From: Allium sativum
Taxonomy: Eukaryota; Streptophyta; Magnoliopsida; Asparagales; Amaryllidaceae
Reading direction: 5' to 3'
Assembly: GCA_030737875.1 (NCBI GenBank)
Contig: CM060926.1
Location: 316,422,922 to 316,486,921, forward strand
DNA: 64,000 bases
Position 1 is the first letter of the stretch. Every line of letters starts with the position of its first letter. The position numbers and the translations under genes were made by a program. Positions 37,301 to 46,718 of this stretch are shown here, piece by piece. The notes beneath the pieces are model-generated. The model was not told the DNA's origin. It did not search any database and was given only the letters and a program-made list of their open reading frames with translations.

Positions 37301-37669
37301 TATTTTCCGCACGGACAATCAGTAGTTTTGGTTTTGCAGATTCTTTATTTTTCGTAGGATTCTGGATTATAGCTGGAGCTATATTCAGAAAGCTCTGTAT
37401 CTGTGTATTGGTTTCAGCTGTGTTGGTTGATGATTTCCACTGCTTTGTATTTATTTATATAACATTTCCGCTGCTATGTAAATTATTAATCTCTGATATT
37501 ATTTTTCCGCTACATAATATTTATTCGCACTTTGGTATTCTTGTACTCTGATGTAAATTATTGTGAAAACAATGAAAAGTTCTAAAGTAGTGTGTTCTGA
37601 TGTGTCGTGTTCTCACATAATCCGTATTTTTCCGTCTCTTTGGAGTTCGGGGGATTTCGGATCGCGACA
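31383..37669 (+). repeat. 5' LTR of element D (about 6,287 bp)
   Basis: The left end is set by TGTAACAACCC and the right end by ...ATCGCGACA directly before the primer-binding site. It is even longer than the LTRs of C and lacks C's six-copy tandem array. A (TA)n run lies near 34096-34119. Pyrimidine-rich text at 32100-32290 precedes a stretch that could be U5/leader. Open stretches inside, such as 35481-35753 and 37294-37551, have no recognisable domain. Confidence 0.75.
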
Positions 37670-37673
37670 AGCT

Positions 37674-37685
37674 TGGTATCAGAGC
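37674..37685 (+). other. Primer-binding site of element D (tRNA-iMet)
   Basis: TGGTATCAGAGC four bases after the LTR end, the exact complement of the initiator tRNA-Met 3' end. Confidence 0.88.
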
Positions 37686-38249
37686 TTCGGTTTACAGAGC
37701 TCTAGAATAAGACACATTAGAACCGAACGAAAGAATTTATTAGAGATATGATTAGTAGTGTCCTATTAAAGAATAACTCAATAGAGATAAGATCAGTACT
37801 ATCCTAGAATGAGAAAACTCATTAGAGATGGGGTTAGAAACATCCCAGGATGAGTTAAGAGTTATGTGTCTATGAGAAGATGTAGGCATGACAACAATAC
37901 GCACACAGTTTAATTTTCTATTATATATTCTATAAGTATCAAGAAATTATGCTTTGTAAACATTTATGAAATTTAATAATCCATGAATTACCTTGACTTT
38001 TGATTTTTAATTTGTTATCCAAGATGTTTAAATTAGGATTAATTTAGCAGGATTTTTCGATGATTTTGGACAGTCGATAAATTCGGAAATGCCCTAAGAT
38101 TTAAATAGAAAGAAATGTATTCACGATTTTGGACAGTGAATGTATGAAAGAATTAGTTGTTTGTTTTTAAATGGTTTGATCTAAACCCGCTATCTAATTT
38201 GAATTTCTTTGTTTAGAATTCGTAGAGAGGTAAGATTGCGTCCCATGGG

Positions 38250-39106
38250 AAGCCCGAGACCTATTCATTCTTTCTTCCTCATCCTCAGATGGTGGCTCAT
38301 CTTTCAGTATAGGTGATAGTCCCCCAGTTTCTTTACATATCAGAGATAGTATCTATGGTCCCAACAGTACTAGTTCGTCCGATAGCTCTGTCAACTCTAC
38401 AGAGAGCTCAGGTAATAGCCCTTCTGGTTCTTACTATCATCATGGTACCCTCGTAGCCTAAGACTATGGTTGGGACAACGCATATATATCAGAAGTTGCT
38501 TTTGTTTTCATATGCCCGGTCCTTCCATATATAGATTCGAGCTTAGACTCAGAGGATGTTACTTCGGCTTTAGACACTCCAGAGCCTGAGGATTCGGCTG
38601 ATTATGATGCGTGGATGTTGGAAGATGACGAGTGATTTGTTTTGAATGGGTATGGCCATGTCATCATGGGAGAACCCATTCTTATGCCCCTTCCAGAGGA
38701 GGATGCGATGTTATTAGACCCACCCCTTCCAGCCTTAGATGTCCTCCCTGACTATGAGGATTTGATGGGTATAATGGTTGCTGATCCTACTCAGCCCTTA
38801 GGACCTATAGCTTTACCCGCTTTCGATCTTGTCCCGGAACTATTAGAAGAGGAGGAGACGCTAGTTGCTCTAGTACCTATAGAGGATGATGAGTCGATAA
38901 AGGAGGTCCCCGTATTGGATCAGGAAGAGGAAGAAGTACATGAACAGGAAGAGATTAAGATAGAGGAATAGGAGGAAGAGATGGAGGATGTAGAAGAAGA
39001 GGATGATGACGACTGGCCTCTTTTCCCTCCAGGCTTTGGGGAGGATTTGCCCGAGGAGTTGTCTTTAACAGGGCCCTCTGTGCAGAGCTCTAGCACGGAG
39101 CAGTGA
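38250..39106 (+). pseudogene. Acidic ORF of element D, function unknown
   Basis: After the leader, one frame reads a Ser-rich segment (SSSSDGGSSFSIGDSPP, SSSDSSVNSTESSGNSPSG) up to a stop near 38460. It continues through a very acidic part (SLDSEDVTSALDTPEPEDS), a stop at 38634, and the open piece 38642-38971. That piece has proline- and acid-rich text (MPLPEEDAMLLDPPLPALD, PDYEDLMGIMVADP, VPELLEEEETLVALVPIED) and, after one TAG, a Glu/Asp run ending DWPLFPPGFGEDLPEELS. It sits where C has gag but shows no capsid or zinc-knuckle motif. It may be an N-terminal extension of gag or an extra ORF. It has no known domain I can name. Confidence 0.55.
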
Positions 39107-39256
39107 TGGTAGTTGGTAGTCTTATGTATATATGTAAGGGATGTCTGTACGCTAGTCCCTTTTTGGTGCGATAGAGGCACAATATGTACATTTTGGATGT
39201 GTGATACATTATGAGCCACCTCAAGTACGTAGCAGTACTCGGGTGAGCATAGACAA

Positions 39257-40438
39257 CATCACTAGAGGAACCATGTGGACTATGTGATGTTTCATCAACC
39301 GCTTTAAGCAAATGAGTTATTTCAACTCTACTACCACTTGGACGGAATGTGGGAATGACTTCCTTCTCCTTTGATTCACCATGAACCAAATCCGGAACAT
39401 CCAATGAGCTCTCATTCTCCTTGAATAAAGCCGACTCATCAAAAATGACATGACGAGAATTACCAACCTTCTTCGTTTCCGGATTCGAAATCCGATAGCT
39501 TTTCACGCCGTACAAGAAACCAAGAAAGATCCCTTTGAATGCTCTAGCTCCAAGCTTATCATTCCCCGGATCATGCACATAAACCGGGCAACAAAACACA
39601 TGAAGATATCTCATGTCAACACTCTTCCCTTTCCACATTTCCTCCGGAATTTTGTTACCAATGGCCGAGCATGGAATTCGATTCACAATATGCACCGCAG
39701 TTGACAAAGCTTCGGCCCAAAATCCCTTAGACAAACCCGATGTCAATCTCAAGCATCGAGCTTTCTCAAGTAGAGTTCGGTTCATTCTCTCCGCTACTTC
39801 ATTATATTGCGGATCTCCTGGTGTAGTAAAATGTCTCCGGATTCTGTGATGCTTACAATACTCCAAGAATTCCCAGGAAACATACTCGCTACCATTGTCG
39901 GTCCTTAACACCTTCAAAGTATTACCACTCTCATTCTCAACAAGAGCCTTCCACACTTTGAACATAGCAAATGCCTCCGACTTGGCCTTCATTACATAAA
40001 CCAATACCTTTTGAGATAAATCATCAATGAAAAAATATAATACCTTGCTCCTCCCAAAGAAGCAACCAGTGTCGGTCCCCAAACATCCGAATGAACATAC
40101 TCAAGAACCTCCTTTGAGTCATGTTTGCCTTACTTGAATGATACCCTTGTTTGCTTCCCCATGACACATTCCTCGCAAAACTCTAGTTTGTTGAAACACT
40201 CACCCTCGATCATCTCCCGCTTCCGAAGAATATCCAAACTCCTCTCCGAGACATGACCCGATCTCAAATGCCACAGCCATGTCGCATCTAAGTCACGAGA
40301 ACTATCAATACCCACACAAGTATCACCTCCTACGGTCACACCTTGAAGCAAATATATACCACGAGTCCTACCACCCTTCATAACCACAAGCGCCCCTTTG
40401 AAACCCTCAAGAAATCCTTCTCCATAGTGATCTTGCAT
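39257..40438 (-). pseudogene. pol: Element A GAG-pre-integrase and integrase, truncated and frameshifted
   Basis: The piece 40130-40438 carries LWHLRSGHVSERSLDILRKR and the CEEC zinc ligands. A frameshift near 40083-40130 separates it from the core (to about 39263). The core has FIDDLSQKV, the catalytic RTDNGSEYVS and VAERMNRTLLEKA. The GD-Q-NEVAERMN region and the C-terminal text (LGARAFKGIFLGF, HVIFDESALF) match element B. Protein homology ends at the junction with D, so the part leading to RT is gone. Confidence 0.82.
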
Positions 40439-40892
40439 CCAAGAGAATCCAATTGCCCCAAAGAAATAAGCGACTTCCTAAGTCCCGGAACATAGCGAAC
40501 ATTGTTGAGCGTGCGTACAACTCCATTAAACATCCTTATTTGCACGGAGCCACTATCCATCGACTTGCAAATAGCACCATTTTCCATAGCAATTGCATTT
40601 CCCTCTTGAACTTCATAAGACGAAAAACAATTTCTATTTGGCGTCATATGATATGACGCACCCGAATCGAGAACCCATTCGTTTCCCGAAACACTCGATG
40701 CCACTGCCATCATCACATTCTCATCTATCTCACCATCCCCACTCTCCACCGTTACGGATGAAGACGCTACTTCCTTCTTATCTTGTCTGGTCATTCATTC
40801 GTCCAATGTCCCGGTTTCTTGCAAATAAATCACTTGCCATTTCTCTCTTTCGATTTACCTCTTCCACCGGGCTTTCTTGATTTAGAACGCCC
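40378..40892 (-). pseudogene. Element A zinc knuckle and aspartic protease, broken
   Basis: The basic linker and knuckle near 40800-40892 read with stops: the first and last Cys codons of the CFICKKPGHWTNEC-type knuckle have become TGA. The protease frame (40378-40794) is open and keeps the active site in WVLDSGASYHMTPN, then VRTLNNVRYVPGLRKSLISLG. The active-site DSGA is intact here, unlike in element B. Confidence 0.8.
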
Positions 40893-41630
40893 CTAGTTTC
40901 CTTTCTTCACATTCTTTTCTTTCTCTACAAACAAACTGTGACCATTACTAGCTCCACTACAACCCTCACTCATCTCCTTCATTTGATCTCTCAACTCCTC
41001 ACTAAGAAGACCCATCTTGACATCATCTAGAGTCAGAGTATCCCGGCCATAGATCAAACTATTTGAGAAACCTGTATTGCGGTCCGGCAACAAACACAAT
41101 AATATCATTGCCTTTTGCTCTTCCTCAATCTTAAAATCAATGGCATTCATCTTCATGAGCAAGTCATCAAAGGCATTCAAATGTTCCTTAAGCGAATTAC
41201 CCTCCTTCTTGAAGGTGAAAAGCGTTCGCAACAAGATCAAACAGTTAGTGGGTGACTTCTTCATATAAAGTTCTTCCAACTTATCCCAAATACCTTTAGC
41301 GGTCATCTCACCACTAATTTCAGAGATCACATTCTCCCCCATAGCAAGTTGAAGAGTAGTGTAAGCCCATTCCTCCATCTCCTCTCTCTCTCTCTCAACA
41401 TTCGAGATATCACTTAGCAATAAGTGAGTATCAAATACTACTTGGTGCACCCGATTCCGCCTAAGAACCGCTTTCATTTTCCATTGCCACTTCTCAAAGT
41501 CATTATCACCACTCCACTTGTCAATAACCAATTGAGAACCCGACGCCGCATACGAACCCGGTACATAAGGTGCCACACTATTTGGACTTCCGGTTGAAGG
41601 ACTTACCGAGCTACTATCTGTCTCTGGCAT
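40893..41630 (-). CDS. gag: Element A gag
   Basis: An open frame from ATG at 41630 (MPETDSSSVSPSTGSPN) to the stop that precedes the zinc knuckle. It contains the copia gag signature FEKWQWKMKAVLRR, then GIWDKLEELYMKKS, LKEHLNAFDDLLMKM and AMILLCLLPD, which belong to the UBN2/gag domain of Tnt1-type elements. About 245 residues of capsid remain. The start is the first ATG after the primer-binding site and matches the start in element B. Confidence 0.85.
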   Translation of the reverse strand: MPETDSSSVSPSTGSPNSVAPYVPGSYAASGSQLVIDKWSGDNDFEKWQWKMKAVLRRNRVHQVVFDTHLLLSDISNVEREREEMEEWAYTTLQLAMGENVISEISGEMTAKGIWDKLEELYMKKSPTNCLILLRTLFTFKKEGNSLKEHLNAFDDLLMKMNAIDFKIEEEQKAMILLCLLPDRNTGFSNSLIYGRDTLTLDDVKMGLLSEELRDQMKEMSEGCSGASNGHSLFVEKEKNVKKGN

Positions 41631-41658
41631 ATTCACAAACACCTAAAAGCACCAAACA

Positions 41659-41670
41659 GCTTTGATACCA
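41659..41670 (-). other. Primer-binding site of element A
   Basis: On the minus strand TGGTATCAAAGC lies two bases after the LTR end. It matches the tRNA-iMet complement at 11 of 12 bases. Confidence 0.8.
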
Positions 41671-41672
41671 AC

Positions 41673-42585
41673 TGCTGTAACCGTTGTGATTAATCCGATC
41701 CAAGGCCATTCGAATTCGATATCTAAATCACAAAGCGCTAGCGGAAGACTAGACCATTGTTAGACTTGCAAAAACAACCAAAACAATAAATCAAGTCTCA
41801 AAAACCAAGATCAACCAATCACGAACAATCCAAATCTCAATCACAAGCAAGAAACTAATGACAATGTAGCAAAAATAAATCATACAAGGATTTATAGTGG
41901 TTCCACTAACATCTTGTCAGTGTACATCCACTTGGAGAGAGTATTTTATTACCACGATGAAAGGAATACAAGAGATTGATCCAATGATCACTATATTTCG
42001 ATATAGAAAAGAGTTTGAGGAGAATAGAATTGAAGAATTGAAATTAGGTTATAAACCCTAATTCACCCTTGAGAGAATAAACCCTTGATCCCAAATCAAG
42101 TATCCAAGATCCTCCCACTAACACACCTAAAATAGCTTATATAGAGATAGGCCAATTACCTAAATTGCCCCCAAGCCTTCACAAATCAATTTGTCAAGTT
42201 TCCAGCCCGAAATAGCCCGAAATAGCCCAAAACACTCGTCAGACGTCTGTCGTGAGAGGTGACAGACGGCTGTCCCTCCTAGGGAATTATTTGGGCTCCA
42301 GCACTCAGCTCAGACATCTGTCCCCAATATGACAGACAACTGTCCCTCTCTCAGACGTCTGTCGTGGGGAAGACAGATGTCTATCATAACTCTCGGGAAG
42401 ATTCCCCTGACAACTCAGACGTCTGTCATACCCCACGACAGACGTCTGTCGCACCAGCCTGCTGACACCAAACACCTTTCAGCTCATAACTTTCTCGTGT
42501 GAACTCTGATTTGCGAACGGTCACCTCCGACTCGAAGCTATCTTCATCCACTTCAATCAACCATATAGTATCGCATACTTCAACA
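41673..42585 (-). repeat. 5' LTR of element A (913 bp)
   Basis: In element orientation it starts at 42585 with TGTTGAAGTATGCG and ends at 41673 with GGTTACAGCA. It is homologous to both LTRs of element B. A TATA box on the minus strand lies at 42136-42143, and a palindromic repeat array lies upstream of it at 42239-42450. Confidence 0.88.
42239..42450. promoter_or_regulatory. Palindromic GACAGACGTCTGTC array in LTR A
   Basis: Eight copies or close variants of the 14-bp palindrome GACAGACGTCTGTC in about 210 bp, arranged as pairs. They lie about 95-305 bp upstream of the TATA box in element orientation. This resembles the repeated enhancer boxes in U3 of Tnt1 and Tto1, though the motif itself differs. 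The ACGT core suggests bZIP-type factors; that is inference. Confidence 0.75.
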
Positions 42586-43398
42586 AACATACATGCATAT
42601 AGGTCGACTAATCCATAGTAATAAGATCATTTGGCAGCAACTGAACAGACATACCTTGTTAAAGGTTACATATATCAATACAGAAAAACTTCGAGCAAAG
42701 AGCAGGCAGGCAAAGGAGAACACCTGCGAACATGTAGTACAAAATTAAGTTGCTGCACAATTGAATAAGATGAAGCATTCGCTGGAGGGTACAAATAAAT
42801 AGTAGCTTCAGTGAAAATCAAACATCCATGGTATGATCAAATTATGCTAAACCGTGTTTTCTAACATGGTAATCAGTAGCTTGTTCAAAATAAAAACATA
42901 ACAGAATTATGCCAAAGAGATGCAGATTGAATGTTTTACTATGGGTATCATGATACTATATTATTTAATTGGGTTCACAAGCCGTTTTTAAACAATTTCT
43001 ACAATAAATAAAGAAAGTTTAATCAGTAGAATTTACATCATATACTTGCAACGTTCATCACTAACAAGACTCATTGAAACAAATGTGTTTGTGAACATCA
43101 AATGTTTTTTTATACTTATAACATGTAGATGATAAAAACAAAATTATTGTAATAAAATTACTTTTCCACCTTAAATATTCCAAAGTAAGAAATAACTATA
43201 TATTTATACACATTGGATTTCAGCACTTGTAAAAAAAAGAAGGTAAAAAGGAAAAAAAAAGGAAATTTAATCTTTAATGCATATGAAATATGGCCTAAAA
43301 CAACAGGGTCAATGCATAAAAATGAAAAACCAGGAGGCTTGTACAAAGTGTATAAACAAATCCTAGAGGCCCATATTTCTGTGTTTATTGACAAGGTA
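42586..43398. other. AT-rich host-like DNA between elements A and B
   Basis: About 0.8 kb without a recognisable gene. It may be intron of the minus-strand E2-like gene whose exon lies at 61466-61548, because element B sits between the two. A 69-bp stretch at 42655-42723 has splice-like borders but no known protein text. Confidence 0.5.
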
Positions 43399-43403
43399 CA
43401 TAC
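43399..43403. repeat. Left target-site duplication of element B
   Basis: CATAC, identical to 60754-60758 on the other side of element B. Confidence 0.88.
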
Positions 43404-44284
43404 TGTTGAAACCGTTGTGATTAATCCGATTCAAGACCACTCGAATCTGATATCTAAACCACAAAGCGCTAGCGGAAGACTAGATCGTTGTTAGACTTGC
43501 AAAAACAACCAAAGCGATAACTCTAGTCACAAAACCAAGATCAACCAATCACAAACAATCCAAATCTCAATCACAAGCAAGAAACTAATGACAAAGTAGC
43601 AAAAATAAATCACACAAGGATTTATAGTGGTTCCACTAACATCTTGTTAGTGTACATCCACTTTGGAGAGAGTATTTTATTACCACGATGAAAGGAATAC
43701 AAGAGAATGATCCAATGATCACTATATTTCAATATAGAAAGAGTTTGAGGAGAATAGAATTGAAGAATTGGAATAGGTTATAAACCCTAATTCTCCCTTG
43801 AGAATAAACCCTTGATCCCAAATCAAGTTTTCCTTCTCCTCCACTAACACCTCAGAAAATAGCTTATATAGAGATAGGCCAATTACCCAAATTGCCCCCG
43901 TATCTTCACAAATCAATTTGTCATGTTTTCAACCCGAAATAGCCCAAATGACGCGACAGACGTCTGTCGTGGGAGGTGACAGACGTCTATCCCCTTCCAT
44001 GGAATTAATTAGGCTTCAGCTCTCAGCTCAAACGTCTGTCCCCAACATGACAGACGTCTGTCCTGGGGATGACAGACGCTTGTGGGAACTCTTGGGAAAA
44101 CCACCCTGTAGCCTCAGACGTCTATCGGCCCCTACGACAGACGTCTGTCGCACTGCACAGCTGACACCAAACACCTTTCAGCTCATATCTTCCTCGTGTG
44201 AACTCCGATTTGCGAACGGTTTCCTCCTATACGAAGCTATCATCAACCACTTCAATCTACCATATAGTATCGCAAACTTTAGCA
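43404..44284 (-). repeat. 3' LTR of element B (881 bp)
   Basis: It begins (element orientation) at 44284 with TGCTAAAGTTTGCG, just after the polypurine tract, and ends at 43404 with GGTTTCAACA. A TATA box on the minus strand lies at 43863-43870, and the palindromic array lies at 43955-44150. Confidence 0.92.
43955..44150. promoter_or_regulatory. Palindromic GACAGACGTCTGTC array in 3' LTR B
   Basis: Seven exact or near copies of the palindrome, in the same places as in the 5' LTR of B and the LTR of A. They lie upstream of the TATA box in element orientation. Confidence 0.75.
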
Positions 44285-44602
44285 CTCCACCTCGATACTA
44301 TAACCATCTCAACTCCAAACTTCAATGCAACATGCACTTCCTTCTATCTTCGACCAAGCAACATGAATACTTTCCCAATGAGATCCGGCAAAGCCACCAC
44401 TCATTGCACTCCACCAACGAGTTCAGGCAAAGCCCCCACCCGCCAATGAAGTGTTGAAAGTATTCAAACCAAAGCTGTCTCACCAAAAGACAATGCACTC
44501 GGGAGTGTGAACGAGTACTTACCATGAAGATAGATTTCCAATCTCTCACCGTTATTCCTTTCCATCACCACAAACAAAATCACTCTCTCCACCCCGTGCC
44601 AC
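44285..44602 (-). other. Element B 3' untranslated region and polypurine tract
   Basis: About 320 bp between the end of RNase H and the 3' LTR. The tract GAGGTGGAG (minus strand, 44285-44293) directly adjoins the LTR. Confidence 0.75.
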
Positions 44603-46214
44603 CTAGTAACTCAACAAGCGAATTAAGTTCGAGCAATGCTTGAACTTCCCATACGGCAATGCTTTCGTAAACATATCGGGTGCATTATCCTCTGTGTACA
44701 CTTCCTGAAGGTATACTAGCATACCCTCATCCATGGCTACAAGAAATGACTCCCTCACCTCAATATGCTTGGTCCGTGAGCTAAACGCCAAATTCTCCGC
44801 CAAGTGTTAGCTATCACAACAAACATCAACACTTTCATGTTCGAAACCCAAGTCACACAACAATCGCTTCAAGTAGAGCGCCTCCTTGGCTTCTTCCACA
44901 TCGGCAATCAACTCCGCCTCTGTAGTGGATAAAGCAACTACGGTTTGCAATCGCGATCTCCAACTAATGGTCGTCCCGCCAAGTGTGAAGACATACCCGG
45001 AAGTTGATTTCCTCCGATCCCTATCACCGGCGTAGTCTGAGTCACAATAACCAACCACCTTGCAACTCCTATCATCACTACCACCAAAGACAAGTCCATG
45101 AGATGTTGTGCCTTTCAAGTATCTCAATATAGCCTTCACGGCTTCCCAATGCGATTTCCCTGGATTAGCCATATACCGACTAACCATCCCGACGGCATTT
45201 GCAATATCGGGTCTTGTACGCACCATTGCGTACATTAAACTACCAACAGCACTTGCGTATGGCACCTTTGCCATATAAGCCTTGTCTTTATCCCCGATAG
45301 GTGATCCCTTCTCCGAAAGCTTCATATGCAAAGGTAAAGGTGTATTTAATTGCTTTGCATCCTCCATGCTAAACCGGCAAAGCACGTTCTTTATGTATTC
45401 CTTTTGAGTCAATCTTAACTCAAAACGCTTTTGGTCCCTACCAATTTCCATGCCCAAGAACTTTCTTGCTTCTCCAAGATCCTTCATCTCGAATTCCAAT
45501 TTCAAAAGCATCTTCAACTTGTTGATTTCATTTTGATCCTTGGAAGCAATGAGCATATCATTAACATACAAGAGTAAATACACCCAACAATCATTTCCCA
45601 ACCTCTTGAAATATACGCAAGCATCCTTGATGCTTCGATGGAAGCCACTTTTAAGCATGAAATGATCGAATCTCTTGTACCATTGTCTAGGTGATTGCTT
45701 TAACCCATATAGTGATTTCTTCAACTTGCAAACCATATTAGACTTGCCATCTACAACAAACCGTTCCGGTTGCTCCATGTAGATGTCTTCATCCAAGTCT
45801 CCATGCAAGAAGGCGGTTTTCACATTAAGTTTCTCCAACTCCAAATCATGGATAACAACTATGGCTAGTAAAATTTGGATAGATGTATGACGAACCACCG
45901 GTGCAAAAATTTCATCATACTCCTTTCCTTTCCTTTGTAAATACCCCTTTGCCACTAACCTTGCTTTGTACATTCCATCATCTTTCACCTTGTAAATCCA
46001 TATGCATCCTATAGCACGGTTTCCTTGAGGAAGTGGAACCAACTCCCAAGTTCGGTTCTTCATAAACGATTGCATCTCTTCCTCCATGGCGCAAATCCAC
46101 TTCGAGCTCTCTCTCGACTCCATGACATCATCAAGGTCCATCGGCTCATCTTGGACTACATTGAGAGCATAGTCCAAATGTTCACTAAAGTTAAGGTAGT
46201 TCGAATCACCATAT
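44603..46214 (-). pseudogene. pol: Element B reverse transcriptase and RNase H, catalytically dead
   Basis: Read from 46214 down. The open part (44807-46177) has the copia RT blocks KARLVAKGYLQRKGKEYDE, LNVKTAFLHGDLDEDIYME, CKLKKSLYGLKQSPRQWYKR and LLLYVNDMLIASKDQ, then RNase H text CDSDYAGDRDRRKSTSGYVF and VALSTTEAELIA. In working relatives motif A is LDVKTAFL and motif C is YVDDM. Here both Asp residues are Asn (residues 118 and 206 of the open part), so polymerase activity should be lost. A TAG follows VDVCCDS, and the last segment (44603-44803, ENLAFSSRTKHIEV) completes RNase H. The upstream part is cut at 46214 by element F. Confidence 0.9.
46210..46214. repeat. Left target-site duplication of element F
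   Basis: CCATA, identical to 57334-57338. Both copies lie within element B's coding sequence. Confidence 0.92.
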
Positions 46215-46490
46215 GTAACACCCCAAATTTTCTGTTAACTATATAATAACAAATTTAAGTATAATTAATTCTTAACGAAAGAATTAAGGGAAACGGGTTT
46301 CACCGTTGCAATCGTCTCGGAATTCTGCTTGAGATAGAGTCCGAGTTTGCGTGAATCGAACTCTGTATGAAGGAGTTATGACCTCCGGAAGTTTTAGAAT
46401 TAAAATTAAAAATTCAAACAGTTCAAAACGAGGTTCAAATTTCAAAATCAGACCCAAATTGGGCTGGGCAGGAAAATTCCCGCCCAGGCA

Positions 46491-46548
46491 CCAGGTCGAC
46501 CAGGAGGTCGACCTGGGTGACCAGATTGACCTAGGGGTCGACCTGGTT
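46491..46548. repeat. GTCGACC motif cluster in 5' LTR F
   Basis: GTCGAC occurs three times (46495, 46508, 46538) in CAGGTCGACC-type context, with one decayed copy (ATTGACC). The 3' LTR has seven copies at the equivalent place. Confidence 0.85.
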
Positions 46549-46710
46549 TGGCCCTGGCTGGCCTGGTCGGGTTCTGGTCGGTTTCTGGTCGGTTTCTGAG
46601 GCTTGGTTGTGTCACTAGGGCTGACATGTCACATTTTGGTTGGCTCCTCTCGAAGTGAATGGTCCAGATTCGTCTGTGATCATCTGACGGCTCAAATCAA
46701 TTTCAAATTC

Positions 46711-46718
46711 TATAAATA
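46711..46718 (+). promoter_or_regulatory. Probable TATA box in 5' LTR F
   Basis: TATAAATA about 500 bp into the LTR, in the same position in the 3' LTR (54836-54843). It would be the core promoter of the element. Confidence 0.6.

Larger units (their letters stand above)
31383..39255 (+). mobile_element. Element D: truncated Ty3/gypsy-type element with 6.3-kb 5' LTR
   Basis: A relative of element C in the opposite orientation. The LTR start TGTAACAACCCGAAATTTCCAA parallels C's start. Long blocks within it match C's LTR, for example the CCTCACACCCCGGTATGA stretch near 36512-36530 and the AAGACCGGG stretch near 35490. It ends at 37669 with CGCGACA, followed by a tRNA-iMet primer-binding site. 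The leader also matches C's (AACTCAATAGAGATAAGATCAGTA against AACTCAATACAGATAGGATCAGTA). The internal region then diverges into a Ser-rich and acidic ORF and ends after about 1.6 kb against copia element A. No pol and no 3' LTR are present. Confidence 0.8.
39256..42585 (-). mobile_element. Element A: truncated Ty1/copia element (Tnt1/Tork-like)
   Basis: From its 5' LTR (41673-42585) it runs on the minus strand through gag, zinc knuckle, protease, GAG-pre-integrase and integrase. It then stops near 39256-39262, where homology to element B ends and element D begins. Reverse transcriptase, RNase H and the 3' LTR are missing. The order integrase before RT identifies copia. It is closely related to element B, with near-identical protein text throughout. 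Confidence 0.85.

Noticed and set aside
31383..37669. Reading the D LTR region as intergenic host DNA
   Set aside because: TG...CA ends, a perfect primer-binding site right after it, a leader shared with C and long similarity to C's LTR all support an LTR.
42655..42723. 69-bp minus-strand exon with AG and GTATGT borders, possibly the next E2 exon
   Set aside because: The open frame reads VFSFACLLFARSF-type text, which matches no part of the E2 protein; the other frames have stops. Splice-like borders of this quality are common by chance.
43918..44457. 179-codon plus-strand frame
   Set aside because: It crosses the LTR border of element B, runs antisense to the element and includes the palindromic array; no domain is visible.
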